Source: Sandarakinorhabdus glacialis
Lineage (GTDB): Bacteria; Pseudomonadota; Alphaproteobacteria; Sphingomonadales; Sphingomonadaceae
DNA: 64,000 bases
NCBI RefSeq assembly: GCF_014643455.1
Contig: NZ_BMJM01000001.1
Coordinates: 112,122 to 176,121 of the forward strand
Direction of reading: 5' to 3'
Below the pieces are notes generated by a model. That model did no database searches and had not been told where the DNA came from. It saw only the letters and a program-made list of their open reading frames with translations. Position 1 is the stretch's first letter. The number at the start of each line of letters is the position of its first letter. Positions 9,551-18,568 of this stretch are shown piece by piece. The position numbers and the translations under genes were made by a program.

Positions 9551-10723
9551 ATGCTAGCCCGCCGCTTCCTCTGGATCATCGCGATCATCGTCATGGTCGT
9601 GATCGCCGCCGCCTTCGCCTACAGCCTGTTCGGCAACCAGCTTATCCGCACCGCCATGGTCCCCTCGGCGCCCTTCACCGCGCCCGCCCCCGGCGACGCC
9701 CCCAACTACATCAAGCCCACAGCCTGGGTCGCCCGCCCCGATCGCCTCACCGATGCCTCCCGCTGGACCCCCGCCGGCTACACTGCCGCACCCTTGCCCG
9801 GCGTCGCCGTCTTCTACGTCCTGCCCACCGCCGTCTTCGACCGCTCGCGTTGGAACGGCAGCATCACCGACCCCGCAACCACCCAGCGCATGGAGCAATT
9901 CCTCCGCTTTCAGGCCAGCGTCTTCAACAGCGTCGGCGCCATCTGGGCCCCCGCCTATCGCCAGGCCACCTTCGGCGCCTTCCTCACCGACAAGCCCGAG
10001 GCCGCCAAGGCCCTCGATCTCGCCTATGCCGATGTCGACGCCGCCTTCACCGTCTTCCTCGCCGCCCAGCCCGCCGACAAGCCGATCATCCTCGCCGGCC
10101 ACAGCCAGGGCTCGCTGCTGCTGATGCGCCTGCTCAAGAACCGCATCGCCGGCACGCCATTGGTCGACCGCCTCGTCGCCGTCTACATCCCCGGCTGGCC
10201 GATCTCGGTCACCGCCGACCTGCCCGCGCTCGGCTTGCCGGCGTGCACCATTCCCGATCAGACCGGCTGCATCCTGTCGTGGCAAAGTTTTGCCCAGCCC
10301 GCCGACTACAAGCCCGTCCGCGACCAGTTCGACAAGGGCAGCTTCGACAACGGCATGGGCCTGACCGGCGACCGCCGCCTCGGCACCGAAATACTTTGCA
10401 CCAACCCGCTGACGGGCGTCACCGGCATCGCCCCCGAGGCCGCCACCGCAAATTTCGGCGCGCTGGTGCCGAACGACGATTTCACCGCCGGCACGCTGCA
10501 ACCCAAGACCATCGGCGCGCGCTGCCTGCCGACCGGCATCCTCGACATCGGCGCGCCGCCCGCCGGCTTCAACGCCTATGTGCTGCCCGGCAACAACTAT
10601 CACGTCTATGATTTCCCGCTGTTCTGGGCCAATTTGCGCGCCGACATCGAACGCCGCGTCGATCGCTACCAACAGCCCGTGGTCAAGCCGGAGCCGCGCA
10701 GGATCCGCGTCAGCAAGGCCTGA
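9551..10723 (+). CDS. DUF3089 family alpha/beta-hydrolase-like protein
   Basis: The 390-residue product begins with one strong hydrophobic segment (about residues 5-28), a signal anchor or signal peptide, so most of the chain should be in the periplasm. A nucleophile elbow GHSQGS near residue 188 and the preceding KPIILA strand mark the alpha/beta hydrolase fold of the DUF3089 family; [13 protein letters not shown] and [12 protein letters not shown] are typical family blocks. Substrate is unknown. ruvX starts 7 bp downstream, so the two are likely cotranscribed. Confidence 0.88.
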   Translation: MLARRFLWIIAIIVMVVIAAAFAYSLFGNQLIRTAMVPSAPFTAPAPGDAPNYIKPTAWVARPDRLTDASRWTPAGYTAAPLPGVAVFYVLPTAVFDRSRWNGSITDPATTQRMEQFLRFQASVFNSVGAIWAPAYRQATFGAFLTDKPEAAKALDLAYADVDAAFTVFLAAQPADKPIILAGHSQGSLLLMRLLKNRIAGTPLVDRLVAVYIPGWPISVTADLPALGLPACTIPDQTGCILSWQSFAQPADYKPVRDQFDKGSFDNGMGLTGDRRLGTEILCTNPLTGVTGIAPEAATANFGALVPNDDFTAGTLQPKTIGARCLPTGILDIGAPPAGFNAYVLPGNNYHVYDFPLFWANLRADIERRVDRYQQPVVKPEPRRIRVSKA

Positions 10724-10730
10724 TCACCGC

Positions 10731-11225
10731 GTGATCACCACTTCGCCCGCCGTCTTCGCCGAGGCGCTCCCCGACGCCGGCCGCCTTGCAGGCCTCGATC
10801 CCGGCACCAAGACCATTGGCCTCGCCACCTGCGACGCCGGCTGGACCTATGCCAGCCCGCACAGCACCATCGCCCGCGCCAAGTTCACCCTCGATCTCGT
10901 GCTGCTGCGCAAGTTCATCGCCGCCGAGCGCATCAAGGGCCTGGTCATGGGCCTGCCGCTCAGCATGGATGGCAGCGACAGCCCGCGCACCCAGTCGGTC
11001 CGCGCCTTCGCCCGCAACCTCGAGGTCCTCGACATGCCGCTGCTGCTCTGGGACGAGCGCTGGAGCACCCAGGCCGTCGAACGCGCCATGATCGCCGAGG
11101 ACCTCAGCCGCGCCCGCCGCGCCGACCGCGTCGATCGCCTCGCCGCCGCTTACATCCTGCAAGGCGCCATCGACGCGCTGGCTTCTGCTCCCCTCCCTTT
11201 CAAGGGAGGGGCCGGGGGTGGGTGA
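10731..11225 (+). CDS. ruvX: Holliday junction resolvase-like protein RuvX (YqgF)
   Basis: A 164-residue RNase-H-fold protein of the RuvX/YqgF family, needed for 16S rRNA 5'-end processing and proposed as a junction resolvase. Motifs: [10 protein letters not shown] near residue 18, [17 protein letters not shown], and [13 protein letters not shown] with the last catalytic Asp. The GTG at 10731 gives the usual beginning ([13 protein letters not shown]). The last about 12 residues ([11 protein letters not shown]) are encoded by a dispersed palindromic repeat that has extended the reading frame. Confidence 0.93.
   Translation: MITTSPAVFAEALPDAGRLAGLDPGTKTIGLATCDAGWTYASPHSTIARAKFTLDLVLLRKFIAAERIKGLVMGLPLSMDGSDSPRTQSVRAFARNLEVLDMPLLLWDERWSTQAVERAMIAEDLSRARRADRVDRLAAAYILQGAIDALASAPLPFKGGAGGG
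11190..11223. repeat. Dispersed palindromic repeat overlapping the end of ruvX
   Basis: CCCCTCCCTT (11190-11199) pairs with AAGGGAGGGG (11202-11211), followed by CCGGGGGTGGGTG. The same sequence, with small changes, occurs at 11752-11788 and 39279-39406. Confidence 0.85.
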
Positions 11226-11299
11226 GTGCCACATGGCCCATCTTGCCATGAAAGCCGCGACCCCCAATCTTAGGCAAGCCCCCAAGTAAAGGACACTCC

Positions 11300-11665
11300 A
11301 TGACCGACCGTGCCCTCACGCCCCACCAGCACGCCGTTCTGCGCGAACACGCCACCGAGCGCCCCTTCACTTCACCGCTCAACGACGAAAAGCGGGCAGG
11401 GGACTTCCACTGCGCTGGCTGCGGCACGCTCGTCTACGAATCCGACACCAAATTCGATTCCGGCTCCGGCTGGCCCAGCTTCTACGACGCCGTACCCGGC
11501 TCGGTAGAAACCACCACCGACACCAGCCACGGCATGACCCGCACCGAAGTCCATTGCGCCAAGTGCGGCGGCCACCTCGGCCACATCTTCCCCGACGGCC
11601 CCCGCCCCACCGGCCTGCGCCACTGCATCAACGGCGCCGCACTGGAGTTCGAGGCAAAGTCTTAA
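11300..11665 (+). CDS. msrB: Peptide-methionine (R)-S-oxide reductase
   Basis: MsrB reduces the R-form of methionine sulfoxide. The 121-residue protein has the zinc-binding pairs CAGC and CAKC, the conserved SGSGWPSF block and the catalytic Cys in RHCING. An AAAGGA 7 bp before the ATG supports the start. It is slightly shorter at the N-terminus than many MsrB proteins but starts before all core motifs. Together with msrA it covers both sulfoxide epimers. Confidence 0.96.
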   Translation: MTDRALTPHQHAVLREHATERPFTSPLNDEKRAGDFHCAGCGTLVYESDTKFDSGSGWPSFYDAVPGSVETTTDTSHGMTRTEVHCAKCGGHLGHIFPDGPRPTGLRHCINGAALEFEAKS

Positions 11666-11667
11666 AC

Positions 11668-11788
11668 CCCTCTCCCACTTGGGGAGAGGAAGGGACACCC
11701 GCCCCTCGGCGAGAGGGAAGGTGAGGGTTCTGCCTCACTTTCTCACTTCCCCCCTCCCTTCTTCAAGGGAGGGGTCGGGGGTGGGTGC
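11668..11788. repeat. Cluster of three palindromic repeats
   Basis: Between msrB and the cyclophilin gene lie a CCCCTCTCCC/GGGGAGAGG hairpin, a CCCTCGGCGAGAGGG hairpin and a CCCCTCCCTTC/AAGGGAGGGG hairpin in a row. No gene was seen in this stretch; the hairpins may terminate the msrB transcript. Confidence 0.8.
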
Positions 11789-11856
11789 TTCCCTTACTTC
11801 TTACCACCCACACCCCACCCCTTGCCCAATCCCCCCACCCCAGCCATCCTCCCCCG

Positions 11857-12711
11857 ATGATCCTCCTCGCCCTCCTCCTCGCCGCTCCCCCACCACCAAT
11901 CCCCACCGCGCCCCCCAGCCCCACAGATATCGCCGCCTCAGCCCCTCCCTCGGCCTGGCGCCCCATCCCCCCAGAAAACCTCCTCCTCCTCGAAACCCCC
12001 CGCGGCACCCTCGCCATCGAGCTCGCCCCCGATTTTGCCCCAGCCCATATCGCGGCCATAAAATCGCTAATCGCCCAAGGCCGTTTTAACGGCGGCAACA
12101 TCACGCGCGTCCAGGACAATTACGTCGTCCAATGGGCCGCCAGACCCGCCCCTCAAGGCACCCCCAAACCCGCACCCCTCCCGGCAGAATACGAACGCCC
12201 CGCCGCCGGCCTCACCATCACCCCCCTCGGCAACCCCGACACCTACGCCGAAGCCGGCTTTGCGAACGGCTGGCCCGTCGCCCAGGACAAGACCACCAAC
12301 ACCGCCTGGCTCGCGCACTGCTACGCCGCCGTCGGCGTCGGCCGCGACAACCCGCCCGACACCGGCGACGGCAGCGAGCTCTACGCCGTCATCGGCCACG
12401 CCCCGCGCCACCTCGATCGCAACATCACCGTCGTCGGCCGCGTCGTCGAAGGCCTGCCCGCTTATGCCAGCCTGCCGCGCGGCACCGGCGACATCGGCTT
12501 CTACAAAACTCCCGCCGAATACACGCCGATCACCCGCGTCCGCCTCGCCGCCAACATCCCCGGCGCGCCGCGTTTCGAAGTCATGGACACGACCTCGAAA
12601 ACCTTCGCCGACTACAAGGCCGCCCGCGCCAACCGCACCGGTTTCTTCATCCGCCCGGCGGCCGCCGTCGACCTGTGCAATGTCCAGGTCCCTGTCCGGC
12701 GCGCTAAATAA
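11857..12711 (+). CDS. Cyclophilin-type peptidyl-prolyl isomerase, exported
   Basis: The 284-residue product starts with MILLALLLAAPPPP, a short signal peptide, followed by a Pro-rich stretch and the cyclophilin fold: TPRGTLAIELAPDFAPAHI, the RVQDNYVVQWA strand and the GDGSELYAVIGHAPRHLDRN region. It is therefore likely a periplasmic prolyl isomerase assisting folding. Several residues of the classical active site (the FHR motif) are altered: the position reads ITRVQD, so activity may differ. The upstream in-frame ATG at 11785 would add only a Pro/Thr-rich leader and is rejected. Its TAA overlaps the next ATG by one base. Confidence 0.85.
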   Translation: MILLALLLAAPPPPIPTAPPSPTDIAASAPPSAWRPIPPENLLLLETPRGTLAIELAPDFAPAHIAAIKSLIAQGRFNGGNITRVQDNYVVQWAARPAPQGTPKPAPLPAEYERPAAGLTITPLGNPDTYAEAGFANGWPVAQDKTTNTAWLAHCYAAVGVGRDNPPDTGDGSELYAVIGHAPRHLDRNITVVGRVVEGLPAYASLPRGTGDIGFYKTPAEYTPITRVRLAANIPGAPRFEVMDTTSKTFADYKAARANRTGFFIRPAAAVDLCNVQVPVRRAK

Positions 12712-13013
12712 TGACCCCCATCGTGAAAATCCTCCGCGCCCACGAATGGATGGCATTCCAGTCCACCGGCGTCTTCCGCGGCTCCCCCGACGACCTCCGC
12801 GACGGCTACATCCACATCTCGCCGCCGTCCGAAGTCGCCGCCACCGCCACAAAATGGTTTGCGGGCGAAACCGGCCTGATGGCACTGACGCTGGACGCCG
12901 ACAGCTTCGGCGAAGACCTCAAATGGGAACCCGCCAGAGGCCTCCTCTTCCCCCACCTCTACCGCCCCCTCCGCCTAGACGAAGTCACAAGCGCACGTCC
13001 CCTCTCCCCCTGA
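12711..13013 (+). CDS. DUF952 domain protein
   Basis: A 100-residue member of the DUF952 family, recognised by ILRAHEWMAFQSTGVFRGSPDDLRDGYIHIS near the N-terminus and FPHLYRPL near the end. Function of the family is not established. The ATG overlaps the cyclophilin stop by one base (TAATG), implying translational coupling; a GTG at 12723 is an alternative start. The last residues (TSARPLSP) read into a palindromic repeat. Confidence 0.85.
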   Translation: MTPIVKILRAHEWMAFQSTGVFRGSPDDLRDGYIHISPPSEVAATATKWFAGETGLMALTLDADSFGEDLKWEPARGLLFPHLYRPLRLDEVTSARPLSP

Positions 13014-13132
13014 GGGAGAGGGCGACTCGCCGACTTCGGCGAGTGGGGAGAGGGGTACTTCCTACCGTCACCTCTCCCCCCGCGGGAGAGGTCGAGAGAC
13101 GCGCCCTGGCGCGTCCCGGGTGAGGGGTAAAC
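13003..13132. repeat. Pair of long palindromic repeats between convergent genes
   Basis: CCTCTCCCCC/GGGAGAGGG, a CGACTCGCCGACTTCGGCGAGTGG hairpin and a second copy with CCTCTCCCCCCGCGGGAGAGG and CGCGCCCTGGCGCGTC fill the gap between the DUF952 gene and the GST gene. They may serve as a bidirectional terminator. Confidence 0.8.
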
Positions 13133-13747
13133 TCACCCCGCCTGCCGCGCCTTAGCCCGCAAAAACCCCTCCCGCCCCTGCAACCGTCCCCACCAATCCC
13201 GCAACCCCGGACCAACCTCCCCCAAATGCCCCAGCGTCTCCGCAAACTGCATCGCATACGCCACCGACACATCCGCCACCGTAAACCGCCCGGCGCACAA
13301 AAACTCCCGCCCATCCGCCAACGCCCGCTCCGCCAGCACAGTCCTTGCCACAAACCACTTCCGATAATCCCCAGCCACCTTGGGATTCCGGTTCTCCGGC
13401 TTCTCCAACGTCAGATACCGAAACACCAACGTCTGCGGAAACGTCAGCGTCGCCTCCCCATGATGCAGCCAGTTCAGCCACGCCCCGAAATCTTCTTCCT
13501 CCGCCCGCACGGCCAACCCCGACCCATATTTGACCGCCAGATACTCGCAAATCGCCGCGCTCTCGGTCATTTTCGCCGAACCATCCTCGAAATACGGGAT
13601 CGTCCCCAGCGGATTGACCTGCAGATATTCCGGCTTCATCCACCGCGGCGGAAACGGCAGCAGCTCGAGCTCATAGTCCAGCCCCAGCTCCTCGAGCGTC
13701 CACAACACCCGAAACGACCGCGCATCCTTGCAATGCCACAGCTTCAT
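13133..13747 (-). CDS. Glutathione S-transferase family protein
   Basis: The 204-residue protein has the thioredoxin-like N-domain (KLWHCKDARSFRVLWTLEELGLDYE), the cis-Pro motif (NPLGTIPYFED) and the glutathione-binding MTESAAICEYLA, followed by an all-helical C-domain with the FTVADVSVAYA N-capping box. It should conjugate or transfer glutathione in the cytoplasm; substrate unknown. The ATG at 13747 is preferred over 13762 because the domain begins there. A GTCATCCCGG-type repeat lies 22 bp upstream. Confidence 0.92.
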   Translation of the reverse strand: MKLWHCKDARSFRVLWTLEELGLDYELELLPFPPRWMKPEYLQVNPLGTIPYFEDGSAKMTESAAICEYLAVKYGSGLAVRAEEEDFGAWLNWLHHGEATLTFPQTLVFRYLTLEKPENRNPKVAGDYRKWFVARTVLAERALADGREFLCAGRFTVADVSVAYAMQFAETLGHLGEVGPGLRDWWGRLQGREGFLRAKARQAG

Positions 13748-13768
13748 GAACCAATCCCCCACAATGCT

Positions 13769-13796
13769 GTCATCCCGGGCTCGACCCGGGACCCAG
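13769..13796. repeat. GTCATCCCGG-type palindromic repeat
   Basis: CCCGGG-CTCGA-CCCGGG-type hairpin between GTCAT and ACCCAG. An identical 28-bp copy occurs at 38345-38372, and relatives at 38279 and 38405. Confidence 0.85.
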
Positions 13797-13876
13797 TTGC
13801 TTCTCTGCCCCGTTCATCACCGCTTCACCCGCTCCGCACAATTGAGCAAATGCGCTAGCATACCGACAGGACCATC

Positions 13877-15337
<1,461 letters not shown>

Positions 15338-15507
15338 AAGCTTTCATTCGAACCAAACGAAGCATGCAATCACCGCTTCTCGACATGGTATCTGTTCAAA
15401 GTCGAAAATCTTTTCGACGGACACTCTTTACATTTGGTTGACAGATGTTGGACATTCGTTAGCGCGCAGTAACCAGCCGGGGGCTCCGGTTTTTAAGGGG
15501 GTACATC

Positions 15508-16110
15508 ATGCGCTTCATTACCAAAATCTCTCTTGCCGCCGTCATGGCCGTTGCTGCACTGCCTGCCGCCGCCGTCACCATCGATTTCGACACCGGCTCG
15601 GCCAATACCCTGGTGGGCGGCTTCTACGCGGCACAGGGCGTCACCTTCGGCAATGCCCAGTTCACCGGTAATTTCAGCCTCGCCGGCACCTCGGGCAGCC
15701 TCGCCATCCGCGCGCCCGGCACCTATGTATTCGGGTCAGGCAACGCTGTGACCGGCAGCTTCACGGCGCTGGCATCGGCCATCTAGATCCGCGGTATCGA
15801 GGTCGGCGTCAACGGTCTTCGCATCGATGCTTTCGATGCCAGCGGCGCCCTGCTCGGCTTTGACACTGTGGTCGGCTCGGGTGCCGGCGTGGGCTCATTC
15901 TTTGATCTCAACTTCGCCAGCGCCGGCATCAAGAGCTTCAGCATCTACCAGATCACCACCGGCACCGGGGACGGCATCGTTCTCGAGAACTTCGGCTTCA
16001 CCGCCGGCACCGCCGTTCCTGAACCCGCCAGCTGGGCGCTGCTCATCGCCGGCTTCGGCCTCACCGGTGCCGCGATGCGCCGTCGCCGCCAGGCAATCGT
16101 CGCCGCCTGA
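15508..16110 (+). pseudogene. PEPxxWA-CTERM protein gene interrupted by one in-frame TAG
   Basis: The reading frame runs from ATG 15508 (after a GGGGG ribosome site) to TGA 16110 with a single stop at codon 93 (TAG, 15784-15786). Before it are a signal peptide (MRFITKISLAAVMAVAALPA) and a beta-rich domain (VTIDFDTGSAN...). After it the same frame continues with coding character (IRGIEVGVNGLRIDAFDA) into a perfect sorting tail: VPEPASWALLIAGFGLTGAA plus MRRRRQ. With CAG in place of TAG the protein would have 200 residues. PEP-CTERM proteins are exported and processed by exosortase. As written, only a 92-residue secreted fragment without the anchor is made. Confidence 0.85.
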
Positions 16111-16112
16111 CC

Positions 16113-16146
16113 CTGCTTTCCCCCTTCCTCGGTTAGGGAGGGGGAC
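16113..16146. repeat. Palindromic repeat
   Basis: CCCCCTTCCTCGGTTAGGGAGGGGG hairpin directly after the PEP-CTERM gene; a diverged member of the repeat family and a plausible terminator. Confidence 0.65.
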
Positions 16147-16213
16147 ACAGCGCACAACGCATCAGGTCCGAAAACCGCCAGACTTCACGGCACGGCGGCG
16201 CTACAACTCCCGT

Positions 16214-17320
16214 ATGAGTATCCCCGACCTCGAAACCTGCTACGCTGCGATTCAGCGTCGTGACCGCAGCCATGACGGGCAATTCTTCACCGGCGTCACC
16301 AGCACCGGCATCTATTGCCGCCCCGTCTGCCCCGCCCGCACGCCATTATTCAAGAACTGCACCTTCCACGAAACCGCCGCCGCCGCTGTCGCCGCCGATT
16401 TCCGCGCCTGCAAGCGTTGCCGCCCCGAATCCGCCCCTGGCTCCCCGGCCTGGAACGGCACCGCCACCAGCGTCCGCCGCGCCCTCGCACTGATCGACGC
16501 CGGCGCCCTCGACAGCAGCGACGCTCCGGTCCCTGTTGAAGCACGCCTTGTAGAAGATCTGGGCGACAAGCTCGGCGTCGGCGCCCGCCAGGTCCGCCGC
16601 CTCTTCCAGCGCCATCTCGGCGTCTCTCCCGTCGCGGTCGCGCAGGCCAGGCGCCTCGCCGCCGCCGTCACCCTCATCGACGCCGGAAAACTGACAATGG
16701 CGCAGATCGCCGCCGAGGCCGGTTTCGGCAGCGTCCGCCGCTTCAACGAGGTTTTTGCCGCCGTCCACGGCCAATCTCCCAAAACACGCCGCAAACAGAC
16801 CCTCGGAGTACCCGAAAAGCACCTCAAACTGTCCCGCTACATGTCGCCCGTCGCCGAATTGCTGGTCGTAACCGACCCCGAAAATACCCTCCGAGCCCTT
16901 GATTTCATTGACTTCGAGGAACGCATGCGCCGCCTACTGGCGCGCCACTACGGCCATTTCACGCTAACCGAATCCGAAACCCCCGCCGCGATAGTGACCG
17001 CCCTCGACGCCTATTTCGCCGGCGACCTCACCGCCCTCGACACCATCCCGATCGCCACCGCCGGCACCGAGTTCCAGCGCAGCGTCTGGGCCGCCCTCCG
17101 CCAGATTCCCGCCGGCCGCACCCAAGGCTATGGCGCCCTTGCCGCCCAACTCGGCATGCCCGGTGCCGCCCGCGCCGTCGGCCTCGCCAACGGCCTCAAC
17201 CCGATCGGCATCGTCGTGCCGTGCCACCGCGTCATCGGCGCCTCGGGCACCCTCACCGGTTACGCCGGCGGCGTCGAACGCAAGGCCTGGCTGCTCTCCC
17301 ACGAAGGCGTAACCCTCTGA
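16214..17320 (+). CDS. ada: Ada-type bifunctional regulator and O6-alkylguanine-DNA methyltransferase
   Basis: A 368-residue full-length Ada protein. The N-terminal zinc domain has the methyl-acceptor and metal cysteines (YCRPVCPAR, ACKRCRPE), followed by an AraC-type HTH (about residues 110-195) and the Ogt-type methyltransferase domain ending in VPCHRVIGASGTLTGYAGGVERK, where Cys of PCHR takes the alkyl group. Self-methylation of the N-terminal Cys should turn it into an activator of the adaptive response. The ATG at 16214 precedes all domains. No alkB or alkA neighbour is present here. Confidence 0.94.
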   Translation: MSIPDLETCYAAIQRRDRSHDGQFFTGVTSTGIYCRPVCPARTPLFKNCTFHETAAAAVAADFRACKRCRPESAPGSPAWNGTATSVRRALALIDAGALDSSDAPVPVEARLVEDLGDKLGVGARQVRRLFQRHLGVSPVAVAQARRLAAAVTLIDAGKLTMAQIAAEAGFGSVRRFNEVFAAVHGQSPKTRRKQTLGVPEKHLKLSRYMSPVAELLVVTDPENTLRALDFIDFEERMRRLLARHYGHFTLTESETPAAIVTALDAYFAGDLTALDTIPIATAGTEFQRSVWAALRQIPAGRTQGYGALAAQLGMPGAARAVGLANGLNPIGIVVPCHRVIGASGTLTGYAGGVERKAWLLSHEGVTL

Positions 17321-17334
17321 CCGAGCACGCAAAC

Positions 17335-17362
17335 AAACGCCGGGGAATGACCCCCGGCGTTT
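17335..17362. terminator. Strong hairpin between ada and the adhesin remnant
   Basis: AAACGCCGGGG (17335-17345) pairs perfectly with CCCCGGCGTTT (17352-17362). On the minus strand it is followed by the T-rich TTGTTTGCG, so it probably ended the adhesin gene; it can also stop ada transcription. Confidence 0.75.
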
Positions 17363-17386
17363 GCCTGCGACCCCTTGGGGACGTGG

Positions 17387-17535
17387 TTAGAACTGGTATC
17401 CGACGCCGGCATTGAAGCCCGATGGCCCGCGCGTGCTGAACGTCGCACCCGCCTTCAACACCGTCTGGTCGCCGACGATCTTCGATGCGCCAAAGGCAAA
17501 CGCGACTTCGCCCTCGTACTCACGTTGTCGGTAAC
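17387..17535 (-). pseudogene. C-terminal remnant of a YadA-type trimeric autotransporter adhesin
   Basis: About 45 codons ending at TAA 17387 read EYEGEVAFAFGASKIV then GDQTVLKAGATFSTR and end NAGVGYQF. This is the pattern of the last strands of a YadA-like membrane anchor (…aGvGyqF ending with a C-terminal Phe). Upstream the frame loses similarity (Cys-rich, out of character), and no head or stalk is found. I interpret it as the surviving tail of a lost adhesin gene, still followed by its hairpin terminator. The upstream limit is approximate. Confidence 0.6.
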
Positions 17536-17940
17536 GACAGACCGCGGCAGGCTGACTCCCAAACAGGCACTGGCGACCAAGTCTGGAACAGCAGCCTCTG
17601 CTGTCGGCGGAACGCGGCGGGCAACACCCACAGATTGCAAATAGCGACGCGCCGTACTGCTGTATCAACTTTATCGCTTATGGTAGATGCAGTCGCGGCG
17701 ACTAGGCAAACCGTTTACTGCCACCATCTCGCCCGTTCGACACTATTTAGGAATCGCTTTAACTGACTGTTTCCAGAGCCGTCCTCGAAGCGTGGAGCCC
17801 GCACCCGGCCTGTAGGCCCAAGTAACTTTCGCCACGTTTGTAGGCCGGTGCGATCCTGGTCGCTGCAATGGCGCCGCCTCTATTCTCATGGGATAAAAGC
17901 CCGCAACAGGCCCGATCACACTCGAGGAAGCAGACAGAAC
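17536..17940. other. Intergenic stretch without recognisable gene
   Basis: About 400 bp between the adhesin remnant and the FMN reductase gene. Frames here lack coding character and I see no RNA gene; it may be decayed sequence of the same adhesin locus plus the promoter of the downstream gene. Confidence 0.5.
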
Positions 17941-18528
17941 ATGGCTAATATCCTGGTATTCTACGGATCCTACCGCAGCGACCGCGCCGGCATTCGCCTT
18001 GCCGACTATCTCGTCGCCCGGCTGGCAGCCCGCGGCGACACGCCCGAATTGATCGACGCCAGGGCCGTCGGCCTGCCGATGCTCGACCGCATGTTCAAGG
18101 AATATCCCGCCGGCACTGCACCGCCGGAAATGGCCGCACTCGCCGCAAAGATCCGCGCCGCAGACGCTTTCGTCTTCGTCACGGGCGAATATAACTGGGG
18201 TGTCCAGCCCGGCCTCAAGAACCTCACCGACCATTTTCTCGAGGAATGGTTCTGGCGCCCGGCGGCCATTGCCAGCTATTCCGCCGGGCGACTGGCAGGC
18301 GCGCGCGCGAACTCCGCCTGGCACGGTATTCTCGCCGAAATGGGCATGGCGGTCGTCTCGTCGACGCTCACGGTCGGCCCGATCGCCGACACCCTGGATC
18401 CGGCCGGCCAGCCCATCGGCGATGCCGGCGAGGCCCTCGAACGCGCCTTTGCCCGCTTTGCCGACGACCTCGCCTGGTGGACCGAAGCCACCATCGCCCA
18501 GCGCGCTAGGCGTCTACCGCCCTATTGA
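17941..18528 (+). CDS. NADPH-dependent FMN reductase family protein
   Basis: The 195-residue flavodoxin-like protein starts ILVFYGSYRSDRAGIRLADYL (phosphate-binding loop) and has the VTGEYNWGVQPGLKNLTDHF block typical of NAD(P)H:FMN/quinone reductases of the YieF/ChrR group. It probably reduces quinones or flavin in the cytoplasm. The ATG at 17941 is chosen because the Rossmann strand starts there; GAGGAAG lies 9-15 bp upstream. It is convergent with pccA, 40 bp away. Confidence 0.88.
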   Translation: MANILVFYGSYRSDRAGIRLADYLVARLAARGDTPELIDARAVGLPMLDRMFKEYPAGTAPPEMAALAAKIRAADAFVFVTGEYNWGVQPGLKNLTDHFLEEWFWRPAAIASYSAGRLAGARANSAWHGILAEMGMAVVSSTLTVGPIADTLDPAGQPIGDAGEALERAFARFADDLAWWTEATIAQRARRLPPY

Positions 18529-18568
18529 TACCGCGCGGCTAACAGGCAGCGTCTGCCTCGAACCGCGT

